A program made the position numbers and the translations under genes. Below are positions 1-8,716 of a stretch of DNA of 64,000 nucleotides, piece after piece; position 1 is the first letter of the stretch; each line of letters begins with the position of its first letter. The DNA is taken from positions 1-64,000 of the forward strand of contig CALFMO010000058.1 in the NCBI GenBank assembly GCA_937879855.1, written 5' to 3'. The notes beneath the pieces are model-generated. The model saw nothing but the letters and a program-made list of their open reading frames with translations, was not told the origin of the DNA and did no database searches. The stretch comes from an uncultured Acidobacteriaceae bacterium (lineage in GTDB: Bacteria; Acidobacteriota; Terriglobia; Terriglobales; Acidobacteriaceae).

Positions 1-189
1 TAGAACTATTTTCGGATTGCCCACCGTCCTACCAGAACTTACCAGAAGCCCGTTTCTGGATAACTTTCGGTTGGCCGACCCACCGCTCGGAGGGTTCTTT
101 CAAGCAAGCACGCTAGCCAGTCCGCCGCTGGTTAGCCAGCTTCCATAGAGTGTCAAAAGGCTCGCGTTTCGGGGCTCGGTCATTCTTGG

Positions 190-648
190 CTAGGCTGGCG
201 GTTTACTCACTCGCGTTAAGGTGCAGGAGAAAACCGTGCCGGGATCAGTGGAGATGCCGTTCAGTTTTTCGCTCTCTTTGCCAATGATGAAGTTGAAGTG
301 AATATCGGGTGCGGGCTGGCCGTTGATGGTCTGAGAATAGGTTATCTTTCCAGTACAGTCCGGGTTTACTTGCGCCGGTCCCACACTCTTTACGTCCTGG
401 GTAACTATGGAACCGCCGAGGCTTAGGGTTCCGGTACCGCTCCACTGTCCATTTTTGGCGGCATTAGCACTGGCCAATAAAGTCGCCGGAAGCATCGGAG
501 CATTCGGGGCAGGCGAGATGTAACCGTTGCACGTGACCACATAGTTTCCGGCTACCCCGTTTGTCGTACAGGCGTCTTGCGCCTCTGCAAAAACGCTCAG
601 ACTCAGGCCAGCCAAAATAACGACAAAAATGTCGATTCGTCTAGACAT
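190..648 (-). CDS. Secreted hypothetical protein
   Basis: A 152-residue protein of unknown function. The chosen ATG at 648 has an AGGAG box eight bases upstream; the in-frame ATG at 654 sits only two bases from that box, and further upstream starts lack one. The N-terminus is a clear Sec signal (basic MSRR, a hydrophobic run from about residue 6 to 19, then FAEAQ), so the mature protein begins near QDACTTNG and is exported. The mature part is rich in Gly, Thr and Ser, is probably beta-rich, and has three or four cysteines that could form disulfides. I recognise no family. It stands alone, divergent from the winged-helix/TPR regulator that starts at 928, so the roughly 280 bp between them must hold both promoters. 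I see no operator there. Confidence 0.6.
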   Translation of the reverse strand: MSRRIDIFVVILAGLSLSVFAEAQDACTTNGVAGNYVVTCNGYISPAPNAPMLPATLLASANAAKNGQWSGTGTLSLGGSIVTQDVKSVGPAQVNPDCTGKITYSQTINGQPAPDIHFNFIIGKESEKLNGISTDPGTVFSCTLTRVSKPPA

Positions 649-927
649 ATCCATTTCTCCTTTAGAGAGAGAAGTTTCAAGGTGAAGAAGCGATTTCTTG
701 GTGCATGCCCGAATTGTCCCCTTGAGTCGCGAGCGCTTTTCCACCGTCGGGTTCATATTTCATAAATCACGCTGCGGATCAAGAACCCAGATGGTGGTTT
801 ATTGGTTCTCTTCCAGGCCATTGATTCCGAACACTTAAAGGACACTTGTTCCCTAACAAGTCCCGCCTGTGGGCGATTGCCGAAACGTGATACACTGCGC
901 AGAATCATCGGTCAAGGGAATGCGCGG

Positions 928-2826
928 ATGGCCACCGTGCCCAGCCAGAATCGAGTCCGGAGGTTTGGAGTGTTTGAAGTTGACCTCCAGGCGGGCGAGC
1001 TGCGTAAGTCCGGAATGAGGCAAAAGCTCGCTGACCAGCCCTTTCAGGTGTTGCAGATACTTCTGGAACGTCCCCACGAGATTGTGACCCGCGTGGAATT
1101 TAGGGATCGCCTCTGGCCCGATGGCACATCCGTTGACCATGACTTGGCGCTCAAGAAGGCCGTCAACCGCTTGCGAGAGGTGCTGGGCGACTCCGCTGAA
1201 ACCCCCCGCTTCATTGAAACAGTTCACCGTCGCGGGTACCGCTTCATTGGTCCGTTGGACAATCGGCCTGAGTCAACTGACCAGCGCGCGTCTTCCTCAC
1301 CACGGAATTGGGAGCTTGGAAGGAAGGCTGCGGGCCACATGCTCGCCTTCCTCCTGGTCGCTGCGACGGCGACACTTGCCCTTGTCTCTGCAACGGACTT
1401 AGGTCATGTACGCGAACGGGTCCGGGCCATGTTCGGCGAGAGTCCGATTGAGTCTGTGGCGGTGCTGCTACTCCACAACCTCTCGCGCGATGCGGAGCAG
1501 GAGTATTTCGCTGACGGCATGACCGACGAGTTGATCACCGACCTCGCAAAGTTCAGCAAACTCCGCGTCATTTCCCATACTTCTGTAGAGCGGTACAAGC
1601 AAACGGAAATGCCGTTGCCGGAAATCGCTCGTGAATTGGGTGTGGAGGCAGTTGTAGAGGGTACAGTCGTGCGTTCGGGCGACCGAGTGCGGATCACGGT
1701 GCAACTCGTGCAGGCGGTGCCGGAAAAACACCTGTTAGCCGAAAGCTACGAGCGGAATGTCCGCGACCTCCTGACGTTACAGGACGAAATGGCGCACGAC
1801 ATAGCGGCTGAAATTAGGGTAACGCTGACGCCGCAAGACCAAAGTCGGTTGGCAAATGACAAGCCTATTGACGCCGAGAGCTACGAAGCCTACCTGAAAG
1901 GCGTCTATTATTACGAAAAGCTATCCATCCCAGGATTCCAGGAAGGGCGCAGGTACTTCCAGCAGGCGGTCGAGCGGGATCCCAACTATGCGCCAGCTTA
2001 TCTTGGATTGGCCAACGCTTACAAGGAACTAGGCGTTTGGGGTGCGCTACGGCCGCGAGAAGCGAGTTCCCAAGCCAAGGCTGCGGTGGAGAAGGCGCTG
2101 GCGCTTGATGAGACTCTCGGTGAAGCGCACGCCACGCTCGGCCATATCTATTTTTTATGGGACTGGGATTGGGCGGCTGCCGACCGGGAGTACAAGCGTG
2201 CTCTGGAGTTGGGTCCCCCCTCTTCGAACACTCGGATTCAATGTGCTATTTATCTGTCGGCCATGGGCAGACACGACGAAGCCATTGCACAAATGCGACA
2301 GGGCCATGACATCGATCCTATCTCGCAACCAACCAACAACCTACTAGGATTTATTTACTTTCTTGCCCACCGGTTCGACGACGCGATCGACCAGTATAAG
2401 AAAACCCTCATTTTGTACCCGGACTCGGCAATGGCGCACCTCTTTCTCGGGGCTTCCTACGAACGAAAAGGAATGTATCAAGAAGCCGTGGAAGAATACC
2501 TCAAGACGAAGGCGATCGACGGCGCCAAGAAAGAGGAGTTGGAAACATACCGTAACGCCTTTTTGCGGTCTGGTATGAAAGGCTTCCTGCACGAGGAAAT
2601 CAAGTCAACCCTGGCCAGGTCAAAGCGTCAGTACGTCAGCGCTCCTGCAATCGCGAGTTGGTACGCCAGGCTCGGTGAAAAGGACAAGGCGCTCGAATGG
2701 TTGGAAAGGGCTTATCAAGAGGGAGCCCACAATATGGTTTTCATTAGGGTCGACCCAGCACTTGATAGCCTCCACTCCGATCCGCGTTTTCAAGACCTAC
2801 TGCGCCGCATGGACCTGCTCAGATAA
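928..2826 (+). CDS. Winged-helix DNA-binding, membrane-anchored TPR sensor (CadC-like)
   Basis: A 632-residue one-component regulator. Residues about 8-90 are an OmpR/PhoB-type winged helix (FGVFEVDLQAGELRKSG near the start, VHRRGYRFIG at its end). A single membrane segment follows at about residues 132-152. Then comes an adenylate-cyclase/FlgO-like domain (about 175-310, with YFADGMTDELITDLAKFSKL and DRVRITVQLVQ), and the last 300 residues are TPR repeats. By family knowledge such proteins bind DNA from the membrane and sense with the C-terminal part; the signal cannot be told from sequence. The start at 928 is preferred over an upstream in-frame ATG at 802 because it has a GGGAA box about nine bases before it and gives the usual short N-terminus. 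A fragment of a paralogue lies at 13150-13560. Confidence 0.88.
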   Translation: MATVPSQNRVRRFGVFEVDLQAGELRKSGMRQKLADQPFQVLQILLERPHEIVTRVEFRDRLWPDGTSVDHDLALKKAVNRLREVLGDSAETPRFIETVHRRGYRFIGPLDNRPESTDQRASSSPRNWELGRKAAGHMLAFLLVAATATLALVSATDLGHVRERVRAMFGESPIESVAVLLLHNLSRDAEQEYFADGMTDELITDLAKFSKLRVISHTSVERYKQTEMPLPEIARELGVEAVVEGTVVRSGDRVRITVQLVQAVPEKHLLAESYERNVRDLLTLQDEMAHDIAAEIRVTLTPQDQSRLANDKPIDAESYEAYLKGVYYYEKLSIPGFQEGRRYFQQAVERDPNYAPAYLGLANAYKELGVWGALRPREASSQAKAAVEKALALDETLGEAHATLGHIYFLWDWDWAAADREYKRALELGPPSSNTRIQCAIYLSAMGRHDEAIAQMRQGHDIDPISQPTNNLLGFIYFLAHRFDDAIDQYKKTLILYPDSAMAHLFLGASYERKGMYQEAVEEYLKTKAIDGAKKEELETYRNAFLRSGMKGFLHEEIKSTLARSKRQYVSAPAIASWYARLGEKDKALEWLERAYQEGAHNMVFIRVDPALDSLHSDPRFQDLLRRMDLLR

Positions 2827-2854
2827 CCGCGCGGTTGGAAGCTGTCCTCTTTCC

Positions 2855-2994
2855 TGCCTACGACGTAAGTGTCAGAGCAAACACATGATTGACAGATTGA
2901 GTCCCCAGTAGCGTGACTTCGTCAATTGATCACTTTGATCGGCAAATTTTCAGGCGGCTAGTCTTTGTCCCTTTGTTCAAGGTGGATTACTGCC
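2855..2994 (+). repeat. Diverged long direct repeat, copy 1
   Basis: This non-coding stretch after the winged-helix/TPR gene matches 5325-5455 in the same orientation. Shared blocks include TGCCTA, GTCAGAG.AAACACATG, TTGACAGATTGA, GCGTGACTTCG, GCAAATT.TCAGGCGGC and GTC.T.GTCCC, with an eight-base gap between the copies near 2930. The function is unknown. The rest of the gap to 3285 holds nothing I recognise. Confidence 0.75.
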
Positions 2995-3285
2995 GTGTAG
3001 CCGCTGATCCAGGCGAACTCCCTAGAGGAATGGGCAGGAATATCAAGCAAAGGAGAGTATCTACGCCGCGCCCGCTAGGGCCTGTCTGACTGTTCTCACC
3101 CACAAAGGCGGATTGTCTGCCGGTAAATTGTAATCTGCTTCGGTCACATCCTTGTCCTGCCGACGGAGAGACGCCATTATGGGAACTCCAAGTAGGATCT
3201 CCGACAAAGCACACGAATAAATGCAGGAAGTTGGATTTTGTTACAGAGAAAATTGGTCGAGGACCCTGCCGGGCCGTAAGTAGGA

Positions 3286-3592
3286 CTACTTCGGTCTGAC
3301 CAACTGCTCGTCGAGATAGTTCGAGAGCTCAGCAAACATGGCCTTGCAGCGGGCAGGCCTGGGCTGTTCCTTGCCGGGCTGTCCTTGGAAAGACGCCCGC
3401 GAAGCGACGGCTGCTTTCCCGGAGTGTGGTTTTAACCCTTTCATCAAATTCCTTCCGGACAAACAACCTCGCACGGTGTAGACGAACTCGTACTGTTCCC
3501 GAACGTAGCCCGGTGATCTCGGCCACAGGTGTATGGCCTTCCGTTCTCGTGTCGTGATCTTGTGAAGCTGAGGTAGAGATGCCAACATCCAA
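3286..3592 (-). pseudogene. Remnant of an ECF sigma factor with C-terminal zinc-finger tail
   Basis: Two minus-strand frames together give the C-terminal half of an extracytoplasmic-function sigma factor. One frame (upstream part) reads VAEITGLRSGTVRVRLHRA followed by RLFVRKEFDERV, which is the region-4 helix-turn-helix and its extension. The other frame (downstream part, ending at 3286) reads CKAMFAELSNYLDEQL, the start of the anti-sigma-like zinc-finger tail that acidobacterial ECF proteins often carry. A frameshift near 3380-3410 separates them, the zinc-finger tail is cut short, and region 2 is absent because the response-regulator gene begins at 3604 on the other strand. It is therefore truncated at both ends and almost certainly not functional. 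Confidence 0.75.
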
Positions 3593-3603
3593 GGTGGGAT
3601 GTC

Positions 3604-4569
3604 ATGCAGATCTTACTGGTTGAAGATTCCTCGATTGAACGACACAGGGTTGGCGGTTGCTTAACCGAGTGGGGGCTTGACTTTGTCGCTGTCGAAAGCG
3701 GCACAGAAGCGGTTGCCATGGCGGAAGGCCCCGAACCTCCCAACCTAGTTTTGCTCGATTGGATGCTGCCAGGTCTCGACGGCATCGAAGTCTGCCGTCG
3801 CATCAGAACAAATGGAGCGACAGCGCCCTACACCTACATCGTAATGCTGACGGCCAAGAGCCGGAAGCAGGATCTCCTGCATGCAATGGCGGCAGGTGCC
3901 GACGACTATCTGGCCAAGCCAGTGGATCCTTCGGAATTACGCGCCCGGATTATGGTGGGCAAGAGGATTCTGGAGCTGCAGCAGTCTTTACGTTTCGCCG
4001 CCACTCACGATTTCTTGACCAACCTCTTGAACCGCTCTGAAATACTTGCGGCGATTGAGAAAGAACTTTCGCGCAGCGGACGTGAGGGGAAGCCTACTAC
4101 GATCATGATGGCCGACATCGATCATTTCAAGCGCATCAACGATTCTCTCGGTCACGCGGCAGGCGACGAGGTTCTAAAAGAAGTGGCCCGCAGATTGAAG
4201 TCAGACTTACGACCCTATGATGTCGTGGGCCGATACGGTGGCGAAGAGTTCGTAATCATTTTACCTGGCTGCGATTTGACTACAGGAGCGCGCCGCGCTA
4301 ATGAAATTCGCAACCTCGTTGCGAAAGATCCGATTTTGACTCTCTTTGGCACAACCACTGCCGCCGTCAGCTTGGGAGTCACCGCAACTTCTGAGCACAC
4401 AGAATCGGTGTCGGATCTTCTTGGTGAAGCGGATGTCTGCATGTATGCTGCCAAGAAGAAAGGAAGAAACCGCGTCGAATTCCTTTCCGCCACCGCTCGG
4501 CAAACTGGGTGCCGGTCGGAGTTAGCCAAAGCACGAAAGCATAAAACATTGGCTGATAGAACACCGTGA
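3604..4569 (+). CDS. Response regulator with GGDEF output (diguanylate cyclase)
   Basis: A 321-residue cytoplasmic PleD/WspR-like protein. Residues 1-120 are a receiver domain: acidic pair in LLVEDSS, phospho-acceptor Asp52 in LLDWMLPG, and the conserved Lys in DDYLAKPVDP. Residues about 130-300 are a GGDEF domain with an intact active-site motif GGEEF (212-216) and an RxxD inhibitory site (RPYD, 203-206) exactly five residues before it. It should thus make cyclic di-GMP when phosphorylated and be subject to product inhibition. No cognate full histidine kinase is adjacent. A small protein and an 87-residue HisKA-like protein follow on the same strand. The start ATG is preceded by a GGTGGGA-type ribosome-binding site. 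Confidence 0.92.
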   Translation: MQILLVEDSSIERHRVGGCLTEWGLDFVAVESGTEAVAMAEGPEPPNLVLLDWMLPGLDGIEVCRRIRTNGATAPYTYIVMLTAKSRKQDLLHAMAAGADDYLAKPVDPSELRARIMVGKRILELQQSLRFAATHDFLTNLLNRSEILAAIEKELSRSGREGKPTTIMMADIDHFKRINDSLGHAAGDEVLKEVARRLKSDLRPYDVVGRYGGEEFVIILPGCDLTTGARRANEIRNLVAKDPILTLFGTTTAAVSLGVTATSEHTESVSDLLGEADVCMYAAKKKGRNRVEFLSATARQTGCRSELAKARKHKTLADRTP

Positions 4570-4745
4570 AGAGTCAAGCGAACAGGCTTTCCGGCTTCTG
4601 TGGGCTAGCCGACGACATTTCGGCAGGCTGCCGACCCATCGGCAGGCTCTCCTTTAACGCATCGGGCCAGCCCTTGTTTTGATATAAGCTTGCAGGGCAC
4701 GCGCTGTGGGCCTTGGAGTGCACTCATGAGAACCAGGGGAGAGCG

Positions 4746-5021
4746 ATGATTGAACAGGAATGCCAGCATCGGAGCGGCTATGAGTATGCCAAATTGCTCT
4801 TGCAAGACAAGCAGCGAGAGTTACGATACTTGGAACTGAGGCGTTCGTTGATGGTGATTCCTCGCGGAGACTACCATAGCTGCCGACGTTCACTGCTACA
4901 GGCAATCAGTCAGCTTGAAACCTTATTGCGTGGCGATACAGATTACGTGCCTCCTTACGAAGGAGAAAAGAGGGACGAGAATAACTCCGATGACACTGCA
5001 TCAGAATTTAAGCTGAGGTAG
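4746..5021 (+). CDS. Small hypothetical protein
   Basis: A 91-residue, charged, largely helical protein with no signal or membrane segment. The ATG at 4746 has a strong GGGGAGAG box five to six bases upstream, which is why I prefer it to an in-frame ATG at 4713. The middle (YEYAKLLLQDKQRELRYLEL) looks like an amphipathic helix or short coiled coil, and the C-terminus is acidic and probably disordered. I do not recognise the family. It lies between the response regulator-GGDEF gene and the HisKA-like mini-protein on the same strand with short gaps, so it may be part of that signalling group; this is inference from position only. Confidence 0.6.
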   Translation: MIEQECQHRSGYEYAKLLLQDKQRELRYLELRRSLMVIPRGDYHSCRRSLLQAISQLETLLRGDTDYVPPYEGEKRDENNSDDTASEFKLR

Positions 5022-5051
5022 GAGTCAGGTAAAGGAGAGAAAGCGAACCGC

Positions 5052-5315
5052 ATGGAGAAGTCAGAACGAGAATGCCGCCGTCCGCTGTGTATGTTGGCTC
5101 ATGATCTAGTCAATAAGCTGTCCGTGATCGTAGGCTGTTGTGACCTTCTAATCGATCCTGGCCAGCGAGACCCGGAGGGCGCAAAACACATACAACGAAT
5201 CAGAGATACGGCCAAATCCATGGCCGAGCGACTAAGCCATGAGCAATGCCACCTTGTTTCTATCGCGCAAAGTGTAGCTCTGCGGAAGCAAACGTCTACT
5301 ACGCACCAGCAATAA
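5052..5315 (+). CDS. Orphan HisKA-like mini-protein (no ATPase domain)
   Basis: An 87-residue protein whose N-terminal half reads like the dimerisation/phosphoacceptor helix of a histidine kinase: LAHDLVNKLSVIVGCCDLL, with the candidate phospho-histidine His17 in the HDLxNxL pattern, followed by a second helix (EGAKHIQRIRDTAKSMAERL). It stops after these two helices; no HATPase region follows in any frame before the repeat at 5325. It could be a free-standing phosphotransfer or dimerisation module acting on the response regulator-GGDEF encoded 500 bp upstream, or a truncated kinase remnant. An AAAGGAGAG box lies upstream at a rather long spacing of about 14 bases. Confidence 0.6.
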   Translation: MEKSERECRRPLCMLAHDLVNKLSVIVGCCDLLIDPGQRDPEGAKHIQRIRDTAKSMAERLSHEQCHLVSIAQSVALRKQTSTTHQQ

Positions 5316-5324
5316 TCCGGCTCG

Positions 5325-5455
5325 TGCCTAAAGTAAGCGTCAGAGAAAACACATGGTTGACAGATTGAATCCGCAGCCAGCGTGACTTCGCCACTTGATC
5401 AGCAAATTCTCAGGCGGCCAGTCCTCGTCCCCTCTTTAGGGGAATTATTGCTGGT
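5325..5455 (+). repeat. Diverged long direct repeat, copy 2
   Basis: Same-orientation partner of 2855-2994, lying directly after the HisKA-like gene. The two copies share roughly three quarters of their bases over about 130 positions. Both are intergenic and both follow a plus-strand signalling gene. The repeat may come from duplication of a longer segment or be a dispersed non-coding element. Confidence 0.75.
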
Positions 5456-5566
5456 CGGCCGTCATCCGCCAGTAATCCAATGGATGGCAGAATGGGGACT
5501 CAGGAAATATAGTGTAGGAAGGATCGACAGAAGACTGTTTTTCGATTTCCCATACGACGGTCATCT

Positions 5567-8500
5567 TCAGTCGATATGTTCTCCCTCTGCGAACTCTCCA
5601 TCAGCAGCTGGGAGTACATCGTGGTCGCCTGCAATCCACACATAGAGTGTCGGTACCAGGAAGATACTCATCACCAATGCCGCGATCAGACCGCCGACAA
5701 TAACGATTGCAAATGGACGCTGAGAATCTGATCCGATTGCGTGCGAAAGAGCTGCCGGCAACAGTCCCAGAGTCGCAACGAGCATTGTCATCATAATCGG
5801 GCGTAGCCTCAAGACGGCTCCCTCGACCGCGGCGTCTTCGATGGAATAGCGCCGCACCCGCAACTGGTTGATGTATTCGAGCATGATGACCCCGGTTTGT
5901 ACCGAGACACCAAAAAGCGCCAGGAAGCCGACCCCCGAGGAAACGCTGAAGTTCGTCCCGGTCATCAAAAGGGCAATGACGCCGCCGATGGGCGCGAGGG
6001 CGACGTTGGCCATGATCAGCATCGACCATTTGAACGATTTGAACATCGTGTAAAGAGTGACGAAGATGATGAAGATGGTAATCGGCAACACGATGAGCAG
6101 CCGCGCGTTCGCCCGCTTTTGGCTGGCATATTCTCCCTCCCACTTGAGGTGATAGCCGGTAGGCAGTTTCACCTGGCGAGTCACCTTGTCGATCGCCTCC
6201 TCTACCGCACTCCCAAGATCGCGTCCGCGGACACTGTATTTGATCGCGATGTAACGCTGGTTGCCCTCTCGATAGATCTCTGAACCACCATCAGCCACCT
6301 GAATCCTGCAAAGCTGCGCGAGAGAAACATGTTCTCCGGTGGCAGATAGAAGTCTGATCTTTTCGATTGCTTCTTTGGTGTCCCGAAATTGGGGAAGATA
6401 ACGCAGGACCAGGTCATATCGCGCTTCGCCCTGCAGCACCTGCGTAAGCGCGTTGCCACCGACGGCGGTTTGGATTGCGTCTTGCACATCCGCGACGTTG
6501 ATCTGGTAACGTGCAGCCGCGTCCCGATCCACTGTGACGTTCAAATTGGGCTGACCTAGCACGCGAAACACGCCCAGGTCTTCGATTCCCGGAATTTGAC
6601 GCATAATGATGACGATTTCATCCGCCTTGGTTTCAAGGGTCTTCAAATCATCGCCATATACCTTGGTGGCGAGTTCGCCTTTCACACCGCTGACGGCCTC
6701 TTCCATGTTGTCTTCAATGGGTTGGGAGAATCCCCAAACGACACCGGGGATTTTGTCGAGTTCCCGCTGCATCGCTGCGATAAGCTGATCTTTGTCTTCG
6801 TGGAAAATCGGGCGCCACTCCTCTTTTGGTTTCAGGTCGACAAAATACTCAGTATTGAAAAAGCCGGTGGTATCTGTGCCGTCATCGGGACGGCCGACTT
6901 GACTAGTACACTGCGGAACTTCAGGGAATGAGCACAGAACGACCCGTGCTTGGTTGGCTACTCGGATTCCCTCGTCGGGGCCGGTGCTGGGAGCGAGAGT
7001 ACCGCGGACCCAAAGAGCGCCTTCATCGAGATGAGGCAGAAATTCGGACCCAATGATGCCGCTGAACGCAACAATATTTCCGAGCAGGATCGCGCCCCCG
7101 GCTACGCTAACCGTGAAGATGCGATGACGAATCGCCCAGCGAACGGCATCTCGGTAGTGCTCAGTGAGAAAGAGCATGACCGGGTTATGCCATTCCTTTG
7201 CACCCTTGGCGAAGGCGAAACTGGCGAGGGCAGGGGCAATCAACATCGAGAAGATCAGCGCGCCGAGCAATGCGAAGGCGACCGTCCATGCCATGGGCTG
7301 AAATAAGCGACCCTCGACGCGCTGCAGAGTAAAGATAGGCAAGTAGGCCGTAATGATGATGCCGATGGCGTAGAAGACAGGGCGTTGCACTTCGTGTGCG
7401 GCATCGCCGATGCGTTCAATTGGCGTCTCGGTTTCGTGGGCAAAGGTCATATGACGGACTATGTTTTCGATCATTACCACTGCACCGTCAACGACCATGC
7501 CAAAATCCAGGGCTCCAAGAGAGAGCAGATTGGCAGGAACCTGCTTCAGATCCAGGCAGATCGAGGCAAACAGTAAAGAGAACGGAATCGTCGCGGCGAC
7601 GATAATGGCTCCGCGAACATTGCCGAGGAAGAGGAACAGAATGACCGAAACAAGGATCATTCCTTCACCCAGGTTCTGCAGTACGGTGTGACTGGTGAAG
7701 TGAACGAGATCACTGCGGTCGATGAAGGGGACGATTTTCACTCCTGGGGGAAGGATATGATCGTTCATCTCCTGGATTCTTTCGTGAAGGGCTCTAAGAG
7801 CAGGATCGGCCGCCGCACCTTTGCGCAGCAGAACAATGCCTGAGACCACATCGTCGTTGTCGATGATCTTGCCGTTTTCGCGGTGAATTGCGCGGGCGAA
7901 CTGGCCAAGCCTGATCTTGGGTCCCTGCGAAACAACAGCAATATCCTTCACGCGAAGAGGTGTGCCACCCTTGGTGAAGATGACGGTCTGTTCGATGTCG
8001 TGAACACGGTCGACGAGGCCGACCTCGCGCACATTGATTTGCTGTAAGCCCTCCTGGATGAAGCTTCCCCCCGCGTTGGCATTGTTATTGGTAAGTTGCT
8101 GCTCGATCTGGGCAAGACTCAGACCATAGGCGACGAGTCTGTTGGGATCAACGCGGACTTGGTATTCGCGTGTAGGGCCGCCGAAACTGGCAACATCGAC
8201 AATGTCAGGGACCGATTTGATATTTTTCTCGACGACCCAGTCTTCAATGGACTTCAGCTCCATCGGGTCATATTTCGGATTTGCGCTGTGCAGCGTGAAG
8301 AAATAAATCTGGCCGACCGGGCTCCAGTCGGTGCCCATCTGCGGTGCGACGCCTGTCGGAAGAGTTACCTGGTTCAGGCGTTCGAGGACGCGCTCCCGGT
8401 TCCACGCATTGTCGGTGCCATCCTCGAAGATCAGCTTTAGGTCGGAGAGACCAAATAGTGAAAATGACCTGAGGTGCACGACTCCGGGGATGCCGTTCAT

Positions 8501-8716
8501 GGCGGTTTCGAGCGGGATCGTGACCTGTTGCTCGATTTGCTCCGCCGAAATTCCGGGCCACTGCGTAATGATCTCGACGTAGTTGTCCGCGACGTCGGGG
8601 TATGCCTCAATCGGCAGATTGTGGAACGAAATGATCCCCCAGACAAACAACACAAATGCTAGCCCGAGGACCAGCAGGCGGTTACCGAGGGCGAAATCGA
8701 CGACGCGCCGAATCAC
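5567..8716 (-). CDS. czcA: Heavy-metal efflux RND permease, CzcA-type
   Basis: A 1049-residue inner-membrane RND transporter of the heavy-metal efflux family. The first membrane helix starts at residue 12, a large periplasmic domain follows, and the proton-relay motif in helix 4 reads LGALDFGMVVDGAVVMIEN (Asp404, Asp410, Glu417). The 6- and 7-residue spacing of these acids matches the divalent-cation (Zn/Co/Cd/Ni) branch rather than the CusA copper/silver branch. It would export metal ions from periplasm or cytoplasm with the adaptor and outer-membrane genes directly upstream in the same operon; its start codon abuts the adaptor stop codon. Length is normal and no defects are seen. The exact metal cannot be assigned from sequence. 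Confidence 0.93.
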   Translation of the reverse strand: MIRRVVDFALGNRLLVLGLAFVLFVWGIISFHNLPIEAYPDVADNYVEIITQWPGISAEQIEQQVTIPLETAMNGIPGVVHLRSFSLFGLSDLKLIFEDGTDNAWNRERVLERLNQVTLPTGVAPQMGTDWSPVGQIYFFTLHSANPKYDPMELKSIEDWVVEKNIKSVPDIVDVASFGGPTREYQVRVDPNRLVAYGLSLAQIEQQLTNNNANAGGSFIQEGLQQINVREVGLVDRVHDIEQTVIFTKGGTPLRVKDIAVVSQGPKIRLGQFARAIHRENGKIIDNDDVVSGIVLLRKGAAADPALRALHERIQEMNDHILPPGVKIVPFIDRSDLVHFTSHTVLQNLGEGMILVSVILFLFLGNVRGAIIVAATIPFSLLFASICLDLKQVPANLLSLGALDFGMVVDGAVVMIENIVRHMTFAHETETPIERIGDAAHEVQRPVFYAIGIIITAYLPIFTLQRVEGRLFQPMAWTVAFALLGALIFSMLIAPALASFAFAKGAKEWHNPVMLFLTEHYRDAVRWAIRHRIFTVSVAGGAILLGNIVAFSGIIGSEFLPHLDEGALWVRGTLAPSTGPDEGIRVANQARVVLCSFPEVPQCTSQVGRPDDGTDTTGFFNTEYFVDLKPKEEWRPIFHEDKDQLIAAMQRELDKIPGVVWGFSQPIEDNMEEAVSGVKGELATKVYGDDLKTLETKADEIVIIMRQIPGIEDLGVFRVLGQPNLNVTVDRDAAARYQINVADVQDAIQTAVGGNALTQVLQGEARYDLVLRYLPQFRDTKEAIEKIRLLSATGEHVSLAQLCRIQVADGGSEIYREGNQRYIAIKYSVRGRDLGSAVEEAIDKVTRQVKLPTGYHLKWEGEYASQKRANARLLIVLPITIFIIFVTLYTMFKSFKWSMLIMANVALAPIGGVIALLMTGTNFSVSSGVGFLALFGVSVQTGVIMLEYINQLRVRRYSIEDAAVEGAVLRLRPIMMTMLVATLGLLPAALSHAIGSDSQRPFAIVIVGGLIAALVMSIFLVPTLYVWIAGDHDVLPAADGEFAEGEHID

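Noticed and set aside
112..136. Inverted repeat GCTAGCCAG / CTGGTTAGC near the left edge
   Set aside because: One imperfect pair, no T-run, and no gene known upstream to terminate.
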